Below, piece by piece: positions 8,148 through 16,946 of a DNA stretch of 37,907 nucleotides (positions are counted from its first letter, which is position 1; each line of letters starts with the position of its first letter). The stretch is from an uncultured Chloroflexota bacterium. GTDB taxonomy: Bacteria; Chloroflexota; Anaerolineae; Aggregatilineales; Phototrophicaceae. A program made the translations under genes and the position numbers. The stretch is taken from the NCBI GenBank assembly GCA_937927665.1, contig CALBRY010000145.1:1-37907 (forward strand), written 5' to 3'. The notes beneath the pieces are model-generated. The model had not been told where the DNA came from, made no database searches, and saw only the letters and a program-made list of their open reading frames with translations.

Positions 8148-10346
8148 TCATGACTGGCTCAACAGCGGGAGACTGAATGCGATACATGCACCCCCCAATG
8201 GTGAAGACTCTTCGACCCAAATCTTTCCCCCATGCGCCTCGACAGCCAGACGGCAGAATGCCAACCCCAGCCCGCTCCCACGTGAACCCCGCCGGGGCGC
8301 GCTGCCTTTCACCTGACGGAACACCTGAAAAATGTCTTTCCGATCGGCGGGTGGAATTCCTAATCCGCTGTCGGCAACCGTGACGATCACAGCATCGGGC
8401 TTTTGTTCTGTTCGTGTCGCAGACAGCAGGACTTGTCCCCCGGCTGGCGTATAGCGTAACGCATTATCGAGCAAATTGGTGATCACACGCCGGATCAAAT
8501 CTTGATCGACATTGATCACGGGCAGGGTTTCAGGAATTTCGACGCGGACTTGCAGTTCAGCGCTGGCAAAACCCGCACGTAGTGAATCAACCGCCGCCTG
8601 TGCGATCATGCCGAGCGGCAGCATCGAGCGGTTGATCGGCATTTCGCGGGTTTCCAGCCGTGCGATTTCCAGAACATTTTCGACCAGCGAGATCAGGGTG
8701 ATAGCACTATTTTTCGCCAGCATAAGCAGTTTGAGCACACCCGGCAGATCCAGCGGATGCGTTCTCGCGCTTTCGAGGTCTTCAACCGCGAGATCAAGAC
8801 CGCTCACGATTGCGCCTAAAGGACCGCGCAAATCATGAACTGCCATATTCACGATGTCCTGCCGAAATTCGGTGATCTGGCGCTGTTCGGTGACATCGCG
8901 CAAGACCAGCAGCCGCCCGACGATGTTGTGACTTTCATCGATGACAGGCGACCCGATTTCCTCGATATACATCGGCTTGTTATCGGCTACACGCGAAAAT
9001 TCGCGTTTGGTGATTCGGCTCGGTTGGGTACGCAGTTGGCGCGCAAGTTCGACCAACTGCCCTTCCGAATAGCCCATGCCGCGCACATCTTTATGATCGA
9101 GCATCTGGAACAGGATGCCGACAAAGTTCTTGCCGAGAACATCTTCGCGGCGGATTCCGACCAGCCGTTCCGCCGCCGTGTTGATATCAACAAGCCGCCC
9201 TTCCCGATCAAGGAATAGCACGCCGTCGCGGGTTGATTGGAGAATGGCGCGCATCCGGTCATGTGCGGCGCGGATGGTTTCCTGCAAGCGCGCTTTTTCC
9301 AGATATTCGCCCGTTTGATATGCCAAAAGTTGGAAGGCTTCGATGTCGCGGTTGCGTAATTGGCGATGTTCACTAAACGCGACACTCAATACGGCGCGCA
9401 AATCGTGACTGCCTTTTACGGGTACGTTGACATATGTCAGCGGCGGAAGTTGGTCAAAATCCGCTTCGATCGGAACATTGATCGGCATTGTGTGATGCGT
9501 GATCTGAATTTCGCTGGTGCGCGCGGCGCGCAGCCCTTCGGCAGAGGGGAATAAACGGCGCGATGCCTGTACATCGACATGTGCATCACTCAGTTCGTCC
9601 GTCAGCGCGTTATAGTAAAAAATCGCGACGTCACGCGCCTGAAACATCTGCCGCGTGGTTTCGCGGATTGCCGATTCGACGCCGATCAGATCAGAAACGC
9701 CGCTCACGCGCATACTCAAAAATTGGAGATTACTAAGCAGGGAAATTCGGTGCTGATGTTCCTCCAGCAAACGATGATTCTCGATGCTGATCACCGTATG
9801 ACCTGCAAGGTGTGTCAAAAAAGTTTGGTCTTCGTCTTGGAAAGCGTTCGGTTCGCGGCTTTCGACGGTGAGAATGCCGATCACGGCGTTTTCGCGCAGC
9901 AGCGGCACTGCGATCACAGAGATCATCTCCGCTGTATCGGATGCACCATGACGCGGCGACAGTTGAGATTCTTGCCGGTGGATGGGTACGCGCTGGCGCA
10001 TCACTTCACCCAGAATGCCGTCATCGCGTCCGCGTGTGCGGTAGGTTTTGCGCGGTTCGCCATTTTCTTCGCGTAATGTCACCAGCCATGAAGTGCCGGT
10101 TTCGGTGATCGTCGCCAATGCGGCACGATCAGCGGCGGTAATTCGGAGCGCGATTTCGAGCATTTTGTTGACGACTTCATCAAAGGTCAGCGCACCCGAA
10201 AGCTGACGCGCAATATCCTCGACGAGTGACAGCTCCTCAATCCGATTGATCAAGCGCTGCTGTACACGTAGATGATTTGCTGTTTCTTCCGCCACTGCTT
10301 TATCAACCGGAGTTGTCACTGGCTCGTTTTCATTCCCATCAGCCAT
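8148..10346 (-). CDS. Cytoplasmic sensor histidine kinase, GAF-GAF-PAS-HisKA-HATPase (paralogue)
   Basis: 732 aa, soluble, same architecture as the kinase that follows it. GAF 1 about 40-195, GAF 2 about 205-355, PAS about 365-485 (MRAILQSTRDGVLFLDREG), HisKA with His504 in AVHDLRGP, HATPase_c with N-box ITNLLDNALRYTP, G1 box VADSGLGIPP and G2 box GSGLGLAF. All catalytic boxes are intact. The two kinases differ most in their GAF domains, so they probably respond to different inputs; they could share one regulator encoded elsewhere. First gene of a probable two-gene operon. No clear promoter could be fixed in the 103-nt gap upstream. Confidence 0.92.
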   Translation of the reverse strand: MADGNENEPVTTPVDKAVAEETANHLRVQQRLINRIEELSLVEDIARQLSGALTFDEVVNKMLEIALRITAADRAALATITETGTSWLVTLREENGEPRKTYRTRGRDDGILGEVMRQRVPIHRQESQLSPRHGASDTAEMISVIAVPLLRENAVIGILTVESREPNAFQDEDQTFLTHLAGHTVISIENHRLLEEHQHRISLLSNLQFLSMRVSGVSDLIGVESAIRETTRQMFQARDVAIFYYNALTDELSDAHVDVQASRRLFPSAEGLRAARTSEIQITHHTMPINVPIEADFDQLPPLTYVNVPVKGSHDLRAVLSVAFSEHRQLRNRDIEAFQLLAYQTGEYLEKARLQETIRAAHDRMRAILQSTRDGVLFLDREGRLVDINTAAERLVGIRREDVLGKNFVGILFQMLDHKDVRGMGYSEGQLVELARQLRTQPSRITKREFSRVADNKPMYIEEIGSPVIDESHNIVGRLLVLRDVTEQRQITEFRQDIVNMAVHDLRGPLGAIVSGLDLAVEDLESARTHPLDLPGVLKLLMLAKNSAITLISLVENVLEIARLETREMPINRSMLPLGMIAQAAVDSLRAGFASAELQVRVEIPETLPVINVDQDLIRRVITNLLDNALRYTPAGGQVLLSATRTEQKPDAVIVTVADSGLGIPPADRKDIFQVFRQVKGSAPRRGSRGSGLGLAFCRLAVEAHGGKIWVEESSPLGGACIAFSLPLLSQS

Positions 10347-10417
10347 AACGCGCGCGTTTAACCCCCGTCCGCTTTGACCGAACTTCTATAGGTCTTTTGA
10401 TGATCAAGCACGAAAGG

Positions 10418-10437
10418 GCACAAAGATAGCATTGTGC
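10418..10437 (-). terminator. Hairpin after the O-antigen-ligase-like gene (weak terminator)
   Basis: GCACAA and TTGTGC (6 bp, 8-nt loop) lie 13 nt past the stop of the minus-strand gene ending at 10450. No strong T-run follows, so confidence is low. Confidence 0.3.
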
Positions 10438-10449
10438 ATGTACTTCATC

Positions 10450-11733
10450 TTAGCCCTTTTGTGAACTCTTTTCGATAAACCTTTGGGACAGCGCCTCAAG
10501 ACTCATCGCTAGACCGATCAACCACCAGAAAACATATATAAAACGGTCGAAGAGTGTCACTGCGTCGAGCATGCCAAAGATCAGGTGTGCACCTAGTCCG
10601 GCGGCGATTCCGACAGCGATCCGGCTGCCCGACCGCCAGCGTTTATAAAGCATCCAGAATGTCACACCGTATAACCCAATAAAGACGCCTAACCCCGGAA
10701 GCCCTAAATCGGTACTCACCTGCAAAAATTCGTTATGAGCGTGGGGTAAGACCTGTGTCGCATAGCCTTCCACGGGATAAATCGCGCGCACTTCGGCGGC
10801 GCGGAATTTATTCATGCCGATTCCGGTCAAGGGGTAATCAATCACGATATCGATCCCCGCCTGCCAGATTAGAAGACGGCTGTTTACACTTGCTTCATCG
10901 CGTTCCTGGATCATATCCGGCGCGGAGCTAAATACGCCGCTGAGAAGTCCCACTTCAAATGCGGTCACCGCCGCAAGCGCGATCCACCAGATGCGCCGCG
11001 TCCAACCGGGGCGGATCAGCAGCACGGATATACCCGCCAGCACGATCAGCACCCCGGCAATCGCCGCCCGTGATTGCCCCAAGAAAATCGCCAGTGATAA
11101 GGCGATAAATGCGAGTGTTGCCACCCAACGGCGCACGGCATTCGCCCGCTGTTGCCAGTCGAGGAGCGCAATCACCGCGACGACAGGAAGAAGCCAACTC
11201 ATCCCGCCCGCTATTTCGTTGACGTTGAAACCGCCGCCTATAAACGTCTCGACGATCGCGCCGGTTGGTGCGGGCGGAAGTGCGTCGATGATTGGTTGGA
11301 GCGCCGCCGATTTTGAACCGATCACCCACTGCGACCAGAACAAGGCTACAACGCCGACCAACAACCCGAGTAGGGCAGTCGCCAGCAGAGTCCGGTCGAA
11401 TGCGGTTTCACCCCACCGCCGCGCCCAATCAGCAAAACTGGTCGCGAGAATGATGCCCATGAGCGGGCGCCCGATGATCCATGCTCCCCACGAGAAGCGA
11501 GCAACCGACAGATTGATCACCGCCAGCACAAGTAGGATAATCAAGATCGGATTGAGCGGCGAGGCTGGAATCACGCGCCGGGAAACAAGCACACGCACCA
11601 CGATAAACGGGACGATCAACCAGAGCGTGTGTACCCGGTCAAGATTGGGAGTCCAAAACGCCAGCAGGATCACCGCCAGCGCGAATGGTTCAAGCGCAAG
11701 AAAATACTGCGCAGCTTTTTTCACAGATTTCAT
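10450..11733 (-). CDS. O-antigen ligase / Wzy-like polytopic membrane protein
   Basis: 427 aa with about ten hydrophobic segments spread over its length. The large loop in the second half carries PHAHNEFLQ, the hallmark of the Wzy_C (O-antigen ligase/polymerase) family, preceded by GIGMNKFR. Such proteins join glycan chains to lipid or protein acceptors, or polymerise repeat units, at the outer face of the cytoplasmic membrane. No other glycan-assembly gene is adjacent, so the acceptor is unknown. ATG 11731-11733 abuts AAGG; a GTG three codons later has better spacing to the same AAGG and could be the true start. Divergent from the BTAD regulator across a 224-nt gap. Confidence 0.82.
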   Translation of the reverse strand: MKSVKKAAQYFLALEPFALAVILLAFWTPNLDRVHTLWLIVPFIVVRVLVSRRVIPASPLNPILIILLVLAVINLSVARFSWGAWIIGRPLMGIILATSFADWARRWGETAFDRTLLATALLGLLVGVVALFWSQWVIGSKSAALQPIIDALPPAPTGAIVETFIGGGFNVNEIAGGMSWLLPVVAVIALLDWQQRANAVRRWVATLAFIALSLAIFLGQSRAAIAGVLIVLAGISVLLIRPGWTRRIWWIALAAVTAFEVGLLSGVFSSAPDMIQERDEASVNSRLLIWQAGIDIVIDYPLTGIGMNKFRAAEVRAIYPVEGYATQVLPHAHNEFLQVSTDLGLPGLGVFIGLYGVTFWMLYKRWRSGSRIAVGIAAGLGAHLIFGMLDAVTLFDRFIYVFWWLIGLAMSLEALSQRFIEKSSQKG

Positions 11734-11807
11734 CCTTAATGGTGATGTTTGTGAAACTAATCGAAATTACTCGCAATTCAAACCAAGTATTTATGTACAA
11801 CGCGGTG

Positions 11808-11833
11808 TTGACAACGAATTTTTGTGATATACT
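11808..11833 (+). promoter_or_regulatory. Extended -10 promoter of the BTAD regulator
   Basis: TATACT at 11828-11833 is preceded by TG one base upstream (11825-11826), a textbook extended -10. A TTGACA occurs at 11808-11813, but only 14 nt away, so the extended -10 probably carries the activity. The predicted start near 11840 leaves a leader of about 118 nt. Confidence 0.55.
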
Positions 11834-11854
11834 AGAAACCGTATTCTTGATTTT

Positions 11855-11917
11855 AGCCGATCTGCACGGTGCGATCGGCTCGAATGATGAGGAATGCACC
11901 CCGAATGGTCTGTGCAT
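11855..11917 (+). other. Structured 5' leader with two hairpins
   Basis: Hairpin A: AGCCGATC (11855-11862) pairs perfectly with GATCGGCT (11873-11880), and GCA/TGC inside extends it. Hairpin B: ATGCAC (11894-11899) pairs with GTGCAT (11912-11917). Both lie between the promoter and the start codon at 11958 of the BTAD regulator. The Shine-Dalgarno at 11946-11950 is outside both. A possible 34-codon ORF starts at 11884 but lacks a ribosome binding site. The leader may control expression; no known riboswitch was recognised. Confidence 0.5.
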
Positions 11918-11957
11918 CCATGTCTTTCGCACCGTCAATGAAATTTGGAGACCGCCA

Positions 11958-13274
11958 ATGGCATTCCCATTCCGCGACAGTGTACTAAACATCTCCCTAG
12001 AGTCGTTTCGGGAAAAATCCAAAGGCAAGAAGGTCATTATTCTATACCCTTGGATAAACTACAGGAATCTGTTTTTAACATATTTCCTTGAAGAAGCTCG
12101 AGAAGGCTTGCTCTACTACCGCATTTCTGCTGATCAATCCACCGTCGCCGATTGGATGCACGGTTTAGTCCGTGAATTTGAATCCGTGTTGGGCAAGTTC
12201 GGCACAAGGCTCAAAGAAGCGCTTGATTCGGGTGATGTGACGGCGATAGCGAAAGCACTCGCCCATGATCTCTCGACTGTGCGGCTTGATCCGGTCATCC
12301 TGTTTGTGGATGAGCTAGACCGTCTTGAGATGAACGACGATTTTAGCAGATTTATCACGGCTCTCGTCAAGGCGCTGCCAGAAAAAGTACAGATCGCTTT
12401 TAGCAGCCGTATGATGACCCACTATCCGTGGATCGAAATGCTCAAGCGCGGCGAAGCGGTTGTTTTAGGCACAGAATACCGCCGAAATGATGTCATGTTT
12501 ACGGTTGAGGATGAACCTCATCCACAGGTCGATGTGTACGCGCTCGGTCGCGGTCATGTGCTGGTGAACGGTCAGCCGCTCACGAATTGGGATGGCGCAT
12601 TACCTCGTAATTTATTTTTCTATTTTATCGATCATCCGCTTGTGACCCGCGATGAGATTTTCCAAGCCTTCTGGCCCGATCTCAGTGTCAAAGAGGCGAC
12701 GAACGTTTTCCACGTCACCAAGCGTAAGATCACCGAACGCATCTCCATGAAAGTTGCCGATGGCGGTAATTACGAACTGACGCAGTATAACGCCGGTTTC
12801 TATCTGCCTTCGGATAAGCTGGTGCGTCACTACGATGTTGATGATTTTCAGGATGCGGTCGAACGTTCGATCAGCGCCGATAATCCCACCGAAGTTCGTT
12901 ATCACCTTGCGCGTGCGATTGACCTCTACAAAGCGCCGTTCCTGCAAACGGTCGAGATGACATGGGTCGTCAGCCGCCGCGATCAACTGCGCGGGATGTA
13001 CGCCAAAGCGTTGATCGGCATGGCGCGTGATGCACGCCGCCGCGAAGAATACGAATCTGCACTCAATTACTTCCAACGCGCACTCAAAGAAGTGCCGGAG
13101 CGCGAAGATGTGCAGCGTGATGTGATCCGCTTGATGCTGCAACTGCGCCGCTACGACGAGGCGCTCGATCAATACCGCACGGTGGAATATCTGCTGCGTG
13201 ACCGGCTCGATATTGAACCTTCACGCGAAACGCGGGAATTGTTCGAAGAAATTCAGATGCGCCGCTCTGAATAA
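11958..13274 (+). CDS. BTAD-domain transcriptional regulator with a degenerate ATPase-like N-terminus
   Basis: 438 aa from ATG 11958 (GGAG at 11947-11950, 7-nt spacing); in-frame ATGs upstream lie in the leader and give a non-family tail. Residues 1-180 resemble a MalT/STAND-type ATPase: a Walker-B-like strand ILFVDELDRL (about 114-123) and a sensor-like AFSSR segment. The place where a P-loop should be (about 26-40, VIILYPWINYRN) has no GK[ST]. Residues about 190-285 form an OmpR-type winged helix, and about 290-435 the TPR-like BTAD domain. It should bind DNA; loss of the P-loop suggests it does not hydrolyse ATP in the normal way. Targets unknown; the neighbouring Wzy-like gene is divergent. 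Confidence 0.85.
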   Translation: MAFPFRDSVLNISLESFREKSKGKKVIILYPWINYRNLFLTYFLEEAREGLLYYRISADQSTVADWMHGLVREFESVLGKFGTRLKEALDSGDVTAIAKALAHDLSTVRLDPVILFVDELDRLEMNDDFSRFITALVKALPEKVQIAFSSRMMTHYPWIEMLKRGEAVVLGTEYRRNDVMFTVEDEPHPQVDVYALGRGHVLVNGQPLTNWDGALPRNLFFYFIDHPLVTRDEIFQAFWPDLSVKEATNVFHVTKRKITERISMKVADGGNYELTQYNAGFYLPSDKLVRHYDVDDFQDAVERSISADNPTEVRYHLARAIDLYKAPFLQTVEMTWVVSRRDQLRGMYAKALIGMARDARRREEYESALNYFQRALKEVPEREDVQRDVIRLMLQLRRYDEALDQYRTVEYLLRDRLDIEPSRETRELFEEIQMRRSE

Positions 13275-13285
13275 ACCATCCAAAC

Positions 13286-13316
13286 AAAGGGGACGTGAGA
13301 ACGTCCCTTTTAATTT
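13286..13316 (+). terminator. Bidirectional rho-independent terminator
   Basis: AAAGGGGACGT (13286-13296), a GAGA tetraloop, then ACGTCCCTTTT (13301-13311) and further Ts. It stands 12 nt after the BTAD regulator stop and overlaps the last codons of the convergent gene ending at 13310, so it can end both transcripts. Confidence 0.9.
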
Positions 13317-13909
13317 TTATAGACCCACGATGGCGCAAACCCGCGCCACGGCGTCATTAACTCCGCATCACAACTCGATTCCTCTTGCGGCGGCACGATT
13401 GTCAGAAAATCAGCACTTGCTGATTGAAGAAGTTGGCTGCCGCCCATCTGCACCACAACAACGGCTTCCGGCAAATACCAAGACCACCAATCATCGACCG
13501 CATTCGGAATTGTCATCACGCAGTCCGGAGCGCCGAACGCGGTCAGCAGCAGATCAAGCGGCACTGGCGCTGCTAAGCTGAACGCTGTCACCTGATTACG
13601 CACAAACGAAATCGACCCGACTACCTGGCGCTCACCCGCCGTCGCATAAAAATAGATGTTTTGATTGACAACAAGCGTTGTTTGTGTTAGCGCGTCGATA
13701 TGCTGTTCGAGTTTATCCGCGACTTGATCAAACCCCGTATCACCGACTTCTATTCCGGCGTAGCACGGCAGATCGCATGCGGTAAAACCGAGCGCGTCCC
13801 AGTATTCCGGCACGGCGGGGGTATTCGGGAAAGCGCGTGGAATCACGGCGATCAATCCGGCGAACAGCAGCACGATCACGAGCGCAAACCGGAGTATTCG
13901 ATTGAGCAT
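13310..13909 (-). CDS. Hypothetical membrane-anchored or secreted protein
   Basis: 199 aa. The first 25 residues are a signal anchor or signal peptide (basic start, then FALVIVLLFAGLIAVI). The mature part is short, with paired cysteines near 49-54 (TACDLPCYAGIEVGDTGFD), another in APDCVM and one near the C-terminus (SSCDAEL), suggesting disulfides in an extracytoplasmic domain. The CDLPCYAGIEVGDT stretch resembles small uncharacterised proteins that I associate with Chloroflexota, but I cannot name a family. Divergent from the membrane protein at 13990, convergent with the BTAD regulator. Function unknown. Confidence 0.65.
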   Translation of the reverse strand: MLNRILRFALVIVLLFAGLIAVIPRAFPNTPAVPEYWDALGFTACDLPCYAGIEVGDTGFDQVADKLEQHIDALTQTTLVVNQNIYFYATAGERQVVGSISFVRNQVTAFSLAAPVPLDLLLTAFGAPDCVMTIPNAVDDWWSWYLPEAVVVVQMGGSQLLQSASADFLTIVPPQEESSCDAELMTPWRGFAPSWVYKN

Positions 13910-13989
13910 GTCACGTCCTGACAGTTATTCCCACGCGCTTGAACTTTGCGCTATCATCAACATGATTGCAAGCACAGAATGTCGTCAAT

Positions 13990-14412
13990 ATGTCAGAAAA
14001 ATCACTGCGCCGCCCACGCACTCCGGCGGATCACTGGGGAGCACTCGCCGCCGCGTTGATCATGGCGGGAATCGGCTGGGTGGGTTTGTTTCAACTGATC
14101 ACGAGTGAAATTCCGGCGGCAGGTCCGCGCTGGTTGTTTTTCGTGCTGCTCCATCTCGCTATCACGGGATCGGTGCTGCCGGTCGTCCGTTATTTTAATG
14201 TGCGCTTGACCCCGACCAGTCAACCGCTCCCCAGCGGCGGTGTGATCGTCCGCCAGAGCATCTGGATCGGCTTGTTCGTCGTCACGTGTGCATGGCTGCG
14301 GATGCCGCGCGCGCTTAGCCCGGGGATCGCCTTCTTCATCGCGCTGGCGTTCGTCGTGGTTGAGGTGTTTATTCGCACACGGGAGATCGCTTTTGAACGC
14401 GAATCCCGCTAA
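13990..14412 (+). CDS. Small hypothetical membrane protein, coupled to selA
   Basis: 140 aa from ATG 13990; a TTG at 13966 would add eight residues. Four hydrophobic segments are visible: WGALAAALIMAGIGWVGLF, WLFFVLLHLAITGSVLPV, SIWIGLFVVTCAWL and GIAFFIALAFVVVEVFI, with a basic N-terminal tail. Membrane location is clear, function is not. Its last 20 nt overlap the start of selA, whose Shine-Dalgarno and TTG lie inside this gene, so the two are probably translationally coupled. No link between this family and selenium metabolism is known to me. Confidence 0.7.
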   Translation: MSEKSLRRPRTPADHWGALAAALIMAGIGWVGLFQLITSEIPAAGPRWLFFVLLHLAITGSVLPVVRYFNVRLTPTSQPLPSGGVIVRQSIWIGLFVVTCAWLRMPRALSPGIAFFIALAFVVVEVFIRTREIAFERESR

Positions 14413-15760
14413 TCGCTTGCGCGATCTTCCCTCGGTTGATGTGCTGATTGGCAGTGATGGCGGCGCGGCGTTGATCCGCGAGTACGGACGTTCAGCGGCG
14501 CTGGCGTCGATCCGCGCCGCGCTAGAAACTGTTCGCGATCAACTGCGTGCCGGAGTGGATACCGCGATCGCTCCCGCCGATCTGCTCGATGCGGCGGCGG
14601 CGGATTTACATCTGCAATTTCGCCCCTCACTGCGTCCGGTGATCAACGCGACGGGGATCATTCTGCATACCAATCTGGGACGTTCGCCGCTCAGCGAAAG
14701 TACCTGTGATGCGATTGCGGCGGCGGCGGCGAATTACTCCACGCTCGAATACGATCTTGATACCGGTGGGCGCGGCAGTCGCTTGATCCACGCCGAACAG
14801 GGGTTAATTGCCGTGACGGGTGCGGAAAGTGGCATGGCGGTCAACAACGCGGCATCGGCGCTGGTGTTGATCCTTTCGACATTCGCACAAGGGCGCGAAG
14901 TGATCGTTTCGCGCGGGCAGTTGGTCGAGATTGGCGGCGGATTCCGCATTCCCGAAGTGATGACCCAGAGCGGCGCAATGCTCCGCGAAGTGGGGACAAC
15001 CAACAAGACGCGCATCAGCGATTACGAACACGCAATCACCGATCACACGACGATCTTGATGCGCGTGCATGCCTCGAATTTCAAGCTGATCGGTTTCACC
15101 GAAACGCCAACGATCGAAGCGATCGCGTCACTCGGCGCGGCGCGCGGTTTGATCACCGTCGATGATCTGGGGAGCGGGGCGCTCCTTGATACAGCGCGTT
15201 ACGGACTGGAGCACGAACCAACCGTGACCGAAAGCTTGACCGCCGGGGTTGATCTCGTCGTGTTCAGCGGGGATAAACTGCTTGGCGCACCGCAAGCCGG
15301 GGTGATCGTCGGCAAAAAAGCGTTGATCGACAGGCTGAAGAGACACCCGCTCGCCCGTGCGATCCGCGCCGATAAGCTGTGCCTCGCGGGGCTTTCCGCC
15401 ACGCTTGATCATTACCGGCGGGGCGAAGCAACCGAGAAAATTCCGATCTGGCGGATGATCGCTATGCCGCTGCATGAAATCGAGCGGATCGCACAAAACT
15501 GGCGCGATGCCGCCGGAATGGGCACGGTGATCGCGTCACAATCGGCGGTGGGCGGGGGAAGTCTACCGGGGGAGACGCTCCCGACGGCGTGTTGGGCGCT
15601 CGATGTGCCGGATGCGACGGCATTTGTGGCGAAACTACGCGCAAGTGATCCGCCGATCATCGCGCGCATCACCGATAACCGCGTGTTATTCGATCCGCGC
15701 ACCGTGTTACCCGGTCAGGGCGAAATCGTTGTCGAACGGGTGCGTGCGTTCATTTCATGA
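14393..15760 (+). CDS. selA: L-seryl-tRNA(Sec) selenium transferase
   Basis: 455 aa. SelA converts Ser-tRNA(Sec) to Sec-tRNA(Sec) with selenophosphate, using PLP. The bacterial N-terminal domain (RLRDLPSVDVLI) is present, then PVINATGIILHTNLGR, VNNAASALVLIL, RGQLVEIGGGFRIPEV, the VGTTNKT loop and the PLP lysine Lys295 in SGDKLLGAPQAG, the same position as in E. coli SelA. Start: TTG at 14393, with GGGAG at 14381-14385 and 7-nt spacing, gives the family N-terminus; a longer frame upstream only shadows the preceding gene. The 3' end overlaps the convergent GGR-type gene by 11 nt. No selB, selD or tRNA-Sec was seen in this window. Confidence 0.93.
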   Translation: MNANPANRLRDLPSVDVLIGSDGGAALIREYGRSAALASIRAALETVRDQLRAGVDTAIAPADLLDAAAADLHLQFRPSLRPVINATGIILHTNLGRSPLSESTCDAIAAAAANYSTLEYDLDTGGRGSRLIHAEQGLIAVTGAESGMAVNNAASALVLILSTFAQGREVIVSRGQLVEIGGGFRIPEVMTQSGAMLREVGTTNKTRISDYEHAITDHTTILMRVHASNFKLIGFTETPTIEAIASLGAARGLITVDDLGSGALLDTARYGLEHEPTVTESLTAGVDLVVFSGDKLLGAPQAGVIVGKKALIDRLKRHPLARAIRADKLCLAGLSATLDHYRRGEATEKIPIWRMIAMPLHEIERIAQNWRDAAGMGTVIASQSAVGGGSLPGETLPTACWALDVPDATAFVAKLRASDPPIIARITDNRVLFDPRTVLPGQGEIVVERVRAFIS

Positions 15761-16940
15761 TGATCAAGCCCGTCGTGATCAATTTGCGCGATTCTAGCAA
15801 TAACTGCGGGTGTTGTCTCAGCACAGCCAGCAGGATTTCGCCCAACGCCATATCCTGAAGCGGAAGCTGCGCGGCAGTGCGGATCAAGCCGCCAAACAGC
15901 GCGTCGTCCATATCGGTGATGATCTTCCGAATCTGGTAGAGTGCGCGGTGCTGGACGCCAAAGCGGTCGCGCCACAACTTTTCGTAGCCGCTCAATGCCT
16001 GTGCGGACACATCGCCAGCATCCAATGCCTTGACGGCAGTTTGTGCCGCCATATCTGCGCCGATCATCCCCAGATTGATCCCGCCCGCCGTCAGCGGATC
16101 GGCTTGATGGGCGGCGTCTCCGACCACCATCAGCCCGCCTGTCACCATCTTTTTGAGTGCTCCGGTTGCCGGAATACCGCCCGCCACTACGCCGAGGATA
16201 TTCGCACGGGGGAATTGGCGCGCCACAAAACGATCCAGATACGCCTGTGCGGAGATTTTCGCGGCATGATTCGCGCTGATGACCAAGCCGACATTGGCGG
16301 TGTCTTCGCCTTTGGGGAACACCCACGCATAGCCGCCCGGTGCAAGTTCAGCCCCGCGATGATATTCGCATGTCGTCGGGTCAACACGTATCCCGCCGAG
16401 CAAATACTGAAACCCGACATAAAAATCCGCCATCGGGGGAACGGTGTTCAGCCCTGCCCAGCGCGCAACCTGCGATTCTGTGCCATCCGCCGCGATCACC
16501 AAGCGGGATTGAATAGTGTAGGCTTTGCCCATGCTGGTGATACGCACGCCCTTCACCTGTCCGTTTTCGCGGATAAGGCTGTTCGCGCTTGTGCGCGTGC
16601 GAATATGCGCGCCTGCTTTTGATGCGAGATTGGCGAGTTCCCAATCGAATACTTTGCGATCAACAACGTAGGTGAGTCCGGCAGGCGGCACGACGACTTG
16701 ATCGCCTGCGGGGTTGCAGATGGCATAACGTGTGATGGTGGCATTGATCCAGCGCGGGTCGATGTCAATATAGGGGCGGGTCGGCTCATCGCCGATCGCT
16801 TCCGCGCATCGCACCGGCGCGCCAATTTCCTGCCTTTTTTCAATCATGAGGACGTTCAAGCCGTGTTCGGCAAGTTTGCGCGCAGCAACGGAGCCTGCCG
16901 GTCCTGCGCCGACGACAACTGCATCATAAACGGGTTGCAT
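15750..16940 (-). CDS. Geranylgeranyl reductase family FAD-dependent oxidoreductase
   Basis: 396 aa. The N-terminal Rossmann fold has GAGPAG (11-16) and an acidic strand end in LMIEKR; the second FAD motif is VVGDAAHQADPLTAGGI, typical of the GGR/FixC group. An RCAE motif near 44-47 also fits that family. Members saturate isoprenoid double bonds (chlorophyll phytyl tail, archaeal lipids, menaquinone side chains). The ferredoxin gene 6 nt upstream would supply electrons, as is known for the GGR-ferredoxin pair of Methanosarcina. Substrate is inferred only; a quinone or carotenoid-like lipid is possible. It overlaps selA at the 3' ends. Confidence 0.87.
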   Translation of the reverse strand: MQPVYDAVVVGAGPAGSVAARKLAEHGLNVLMIEKRQEIGAPVRCAEAIGDEPTRPYIDIDPRWINATITRYAICNPAGDQVVVPPAGLTYVVDRKVFDWELANLASKAGAHIRTRTSANSLIRENGQVKGVRITSMGKAYTIQSRLVIAADGTESQVARWAGLNTVPPMADFYVGFQYLLGGIRVDPTTCEYHRGAELAPGGYAWVFPKGEDTANVGLVISANHAAKISAQAYLDRFVARQFPRANILGVVAGGIPATGALKKMVTGGLMVVGDAAHQADPLTAGGINLGMIGADMAAQTAVKALDAGDVSAQALSGYEKLWRDRFGVQHRALYQIRKIITDMDDALFGGLIRTAAQLPLQDMALGEILLAVLRQHPQLLLESRKLITTGLIIMK

Positions 16941-16946
16941 GGGGGA

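Noticed and set aside
11685..11957. A 91-residue N-terminal extension of the BTAD regulator
   Set aside because: It would begin upstream of the predicted promoter and inside the divergent gene; ATG 11958 has a proper ribosome binding site.
14288..14392. A longer SelA N-terminus
   Set aside because: These codons mirror another frame of the preceding membrane-protein gene and have no SelA similarity; TTG 14393 has GGGAG at 7 nt.
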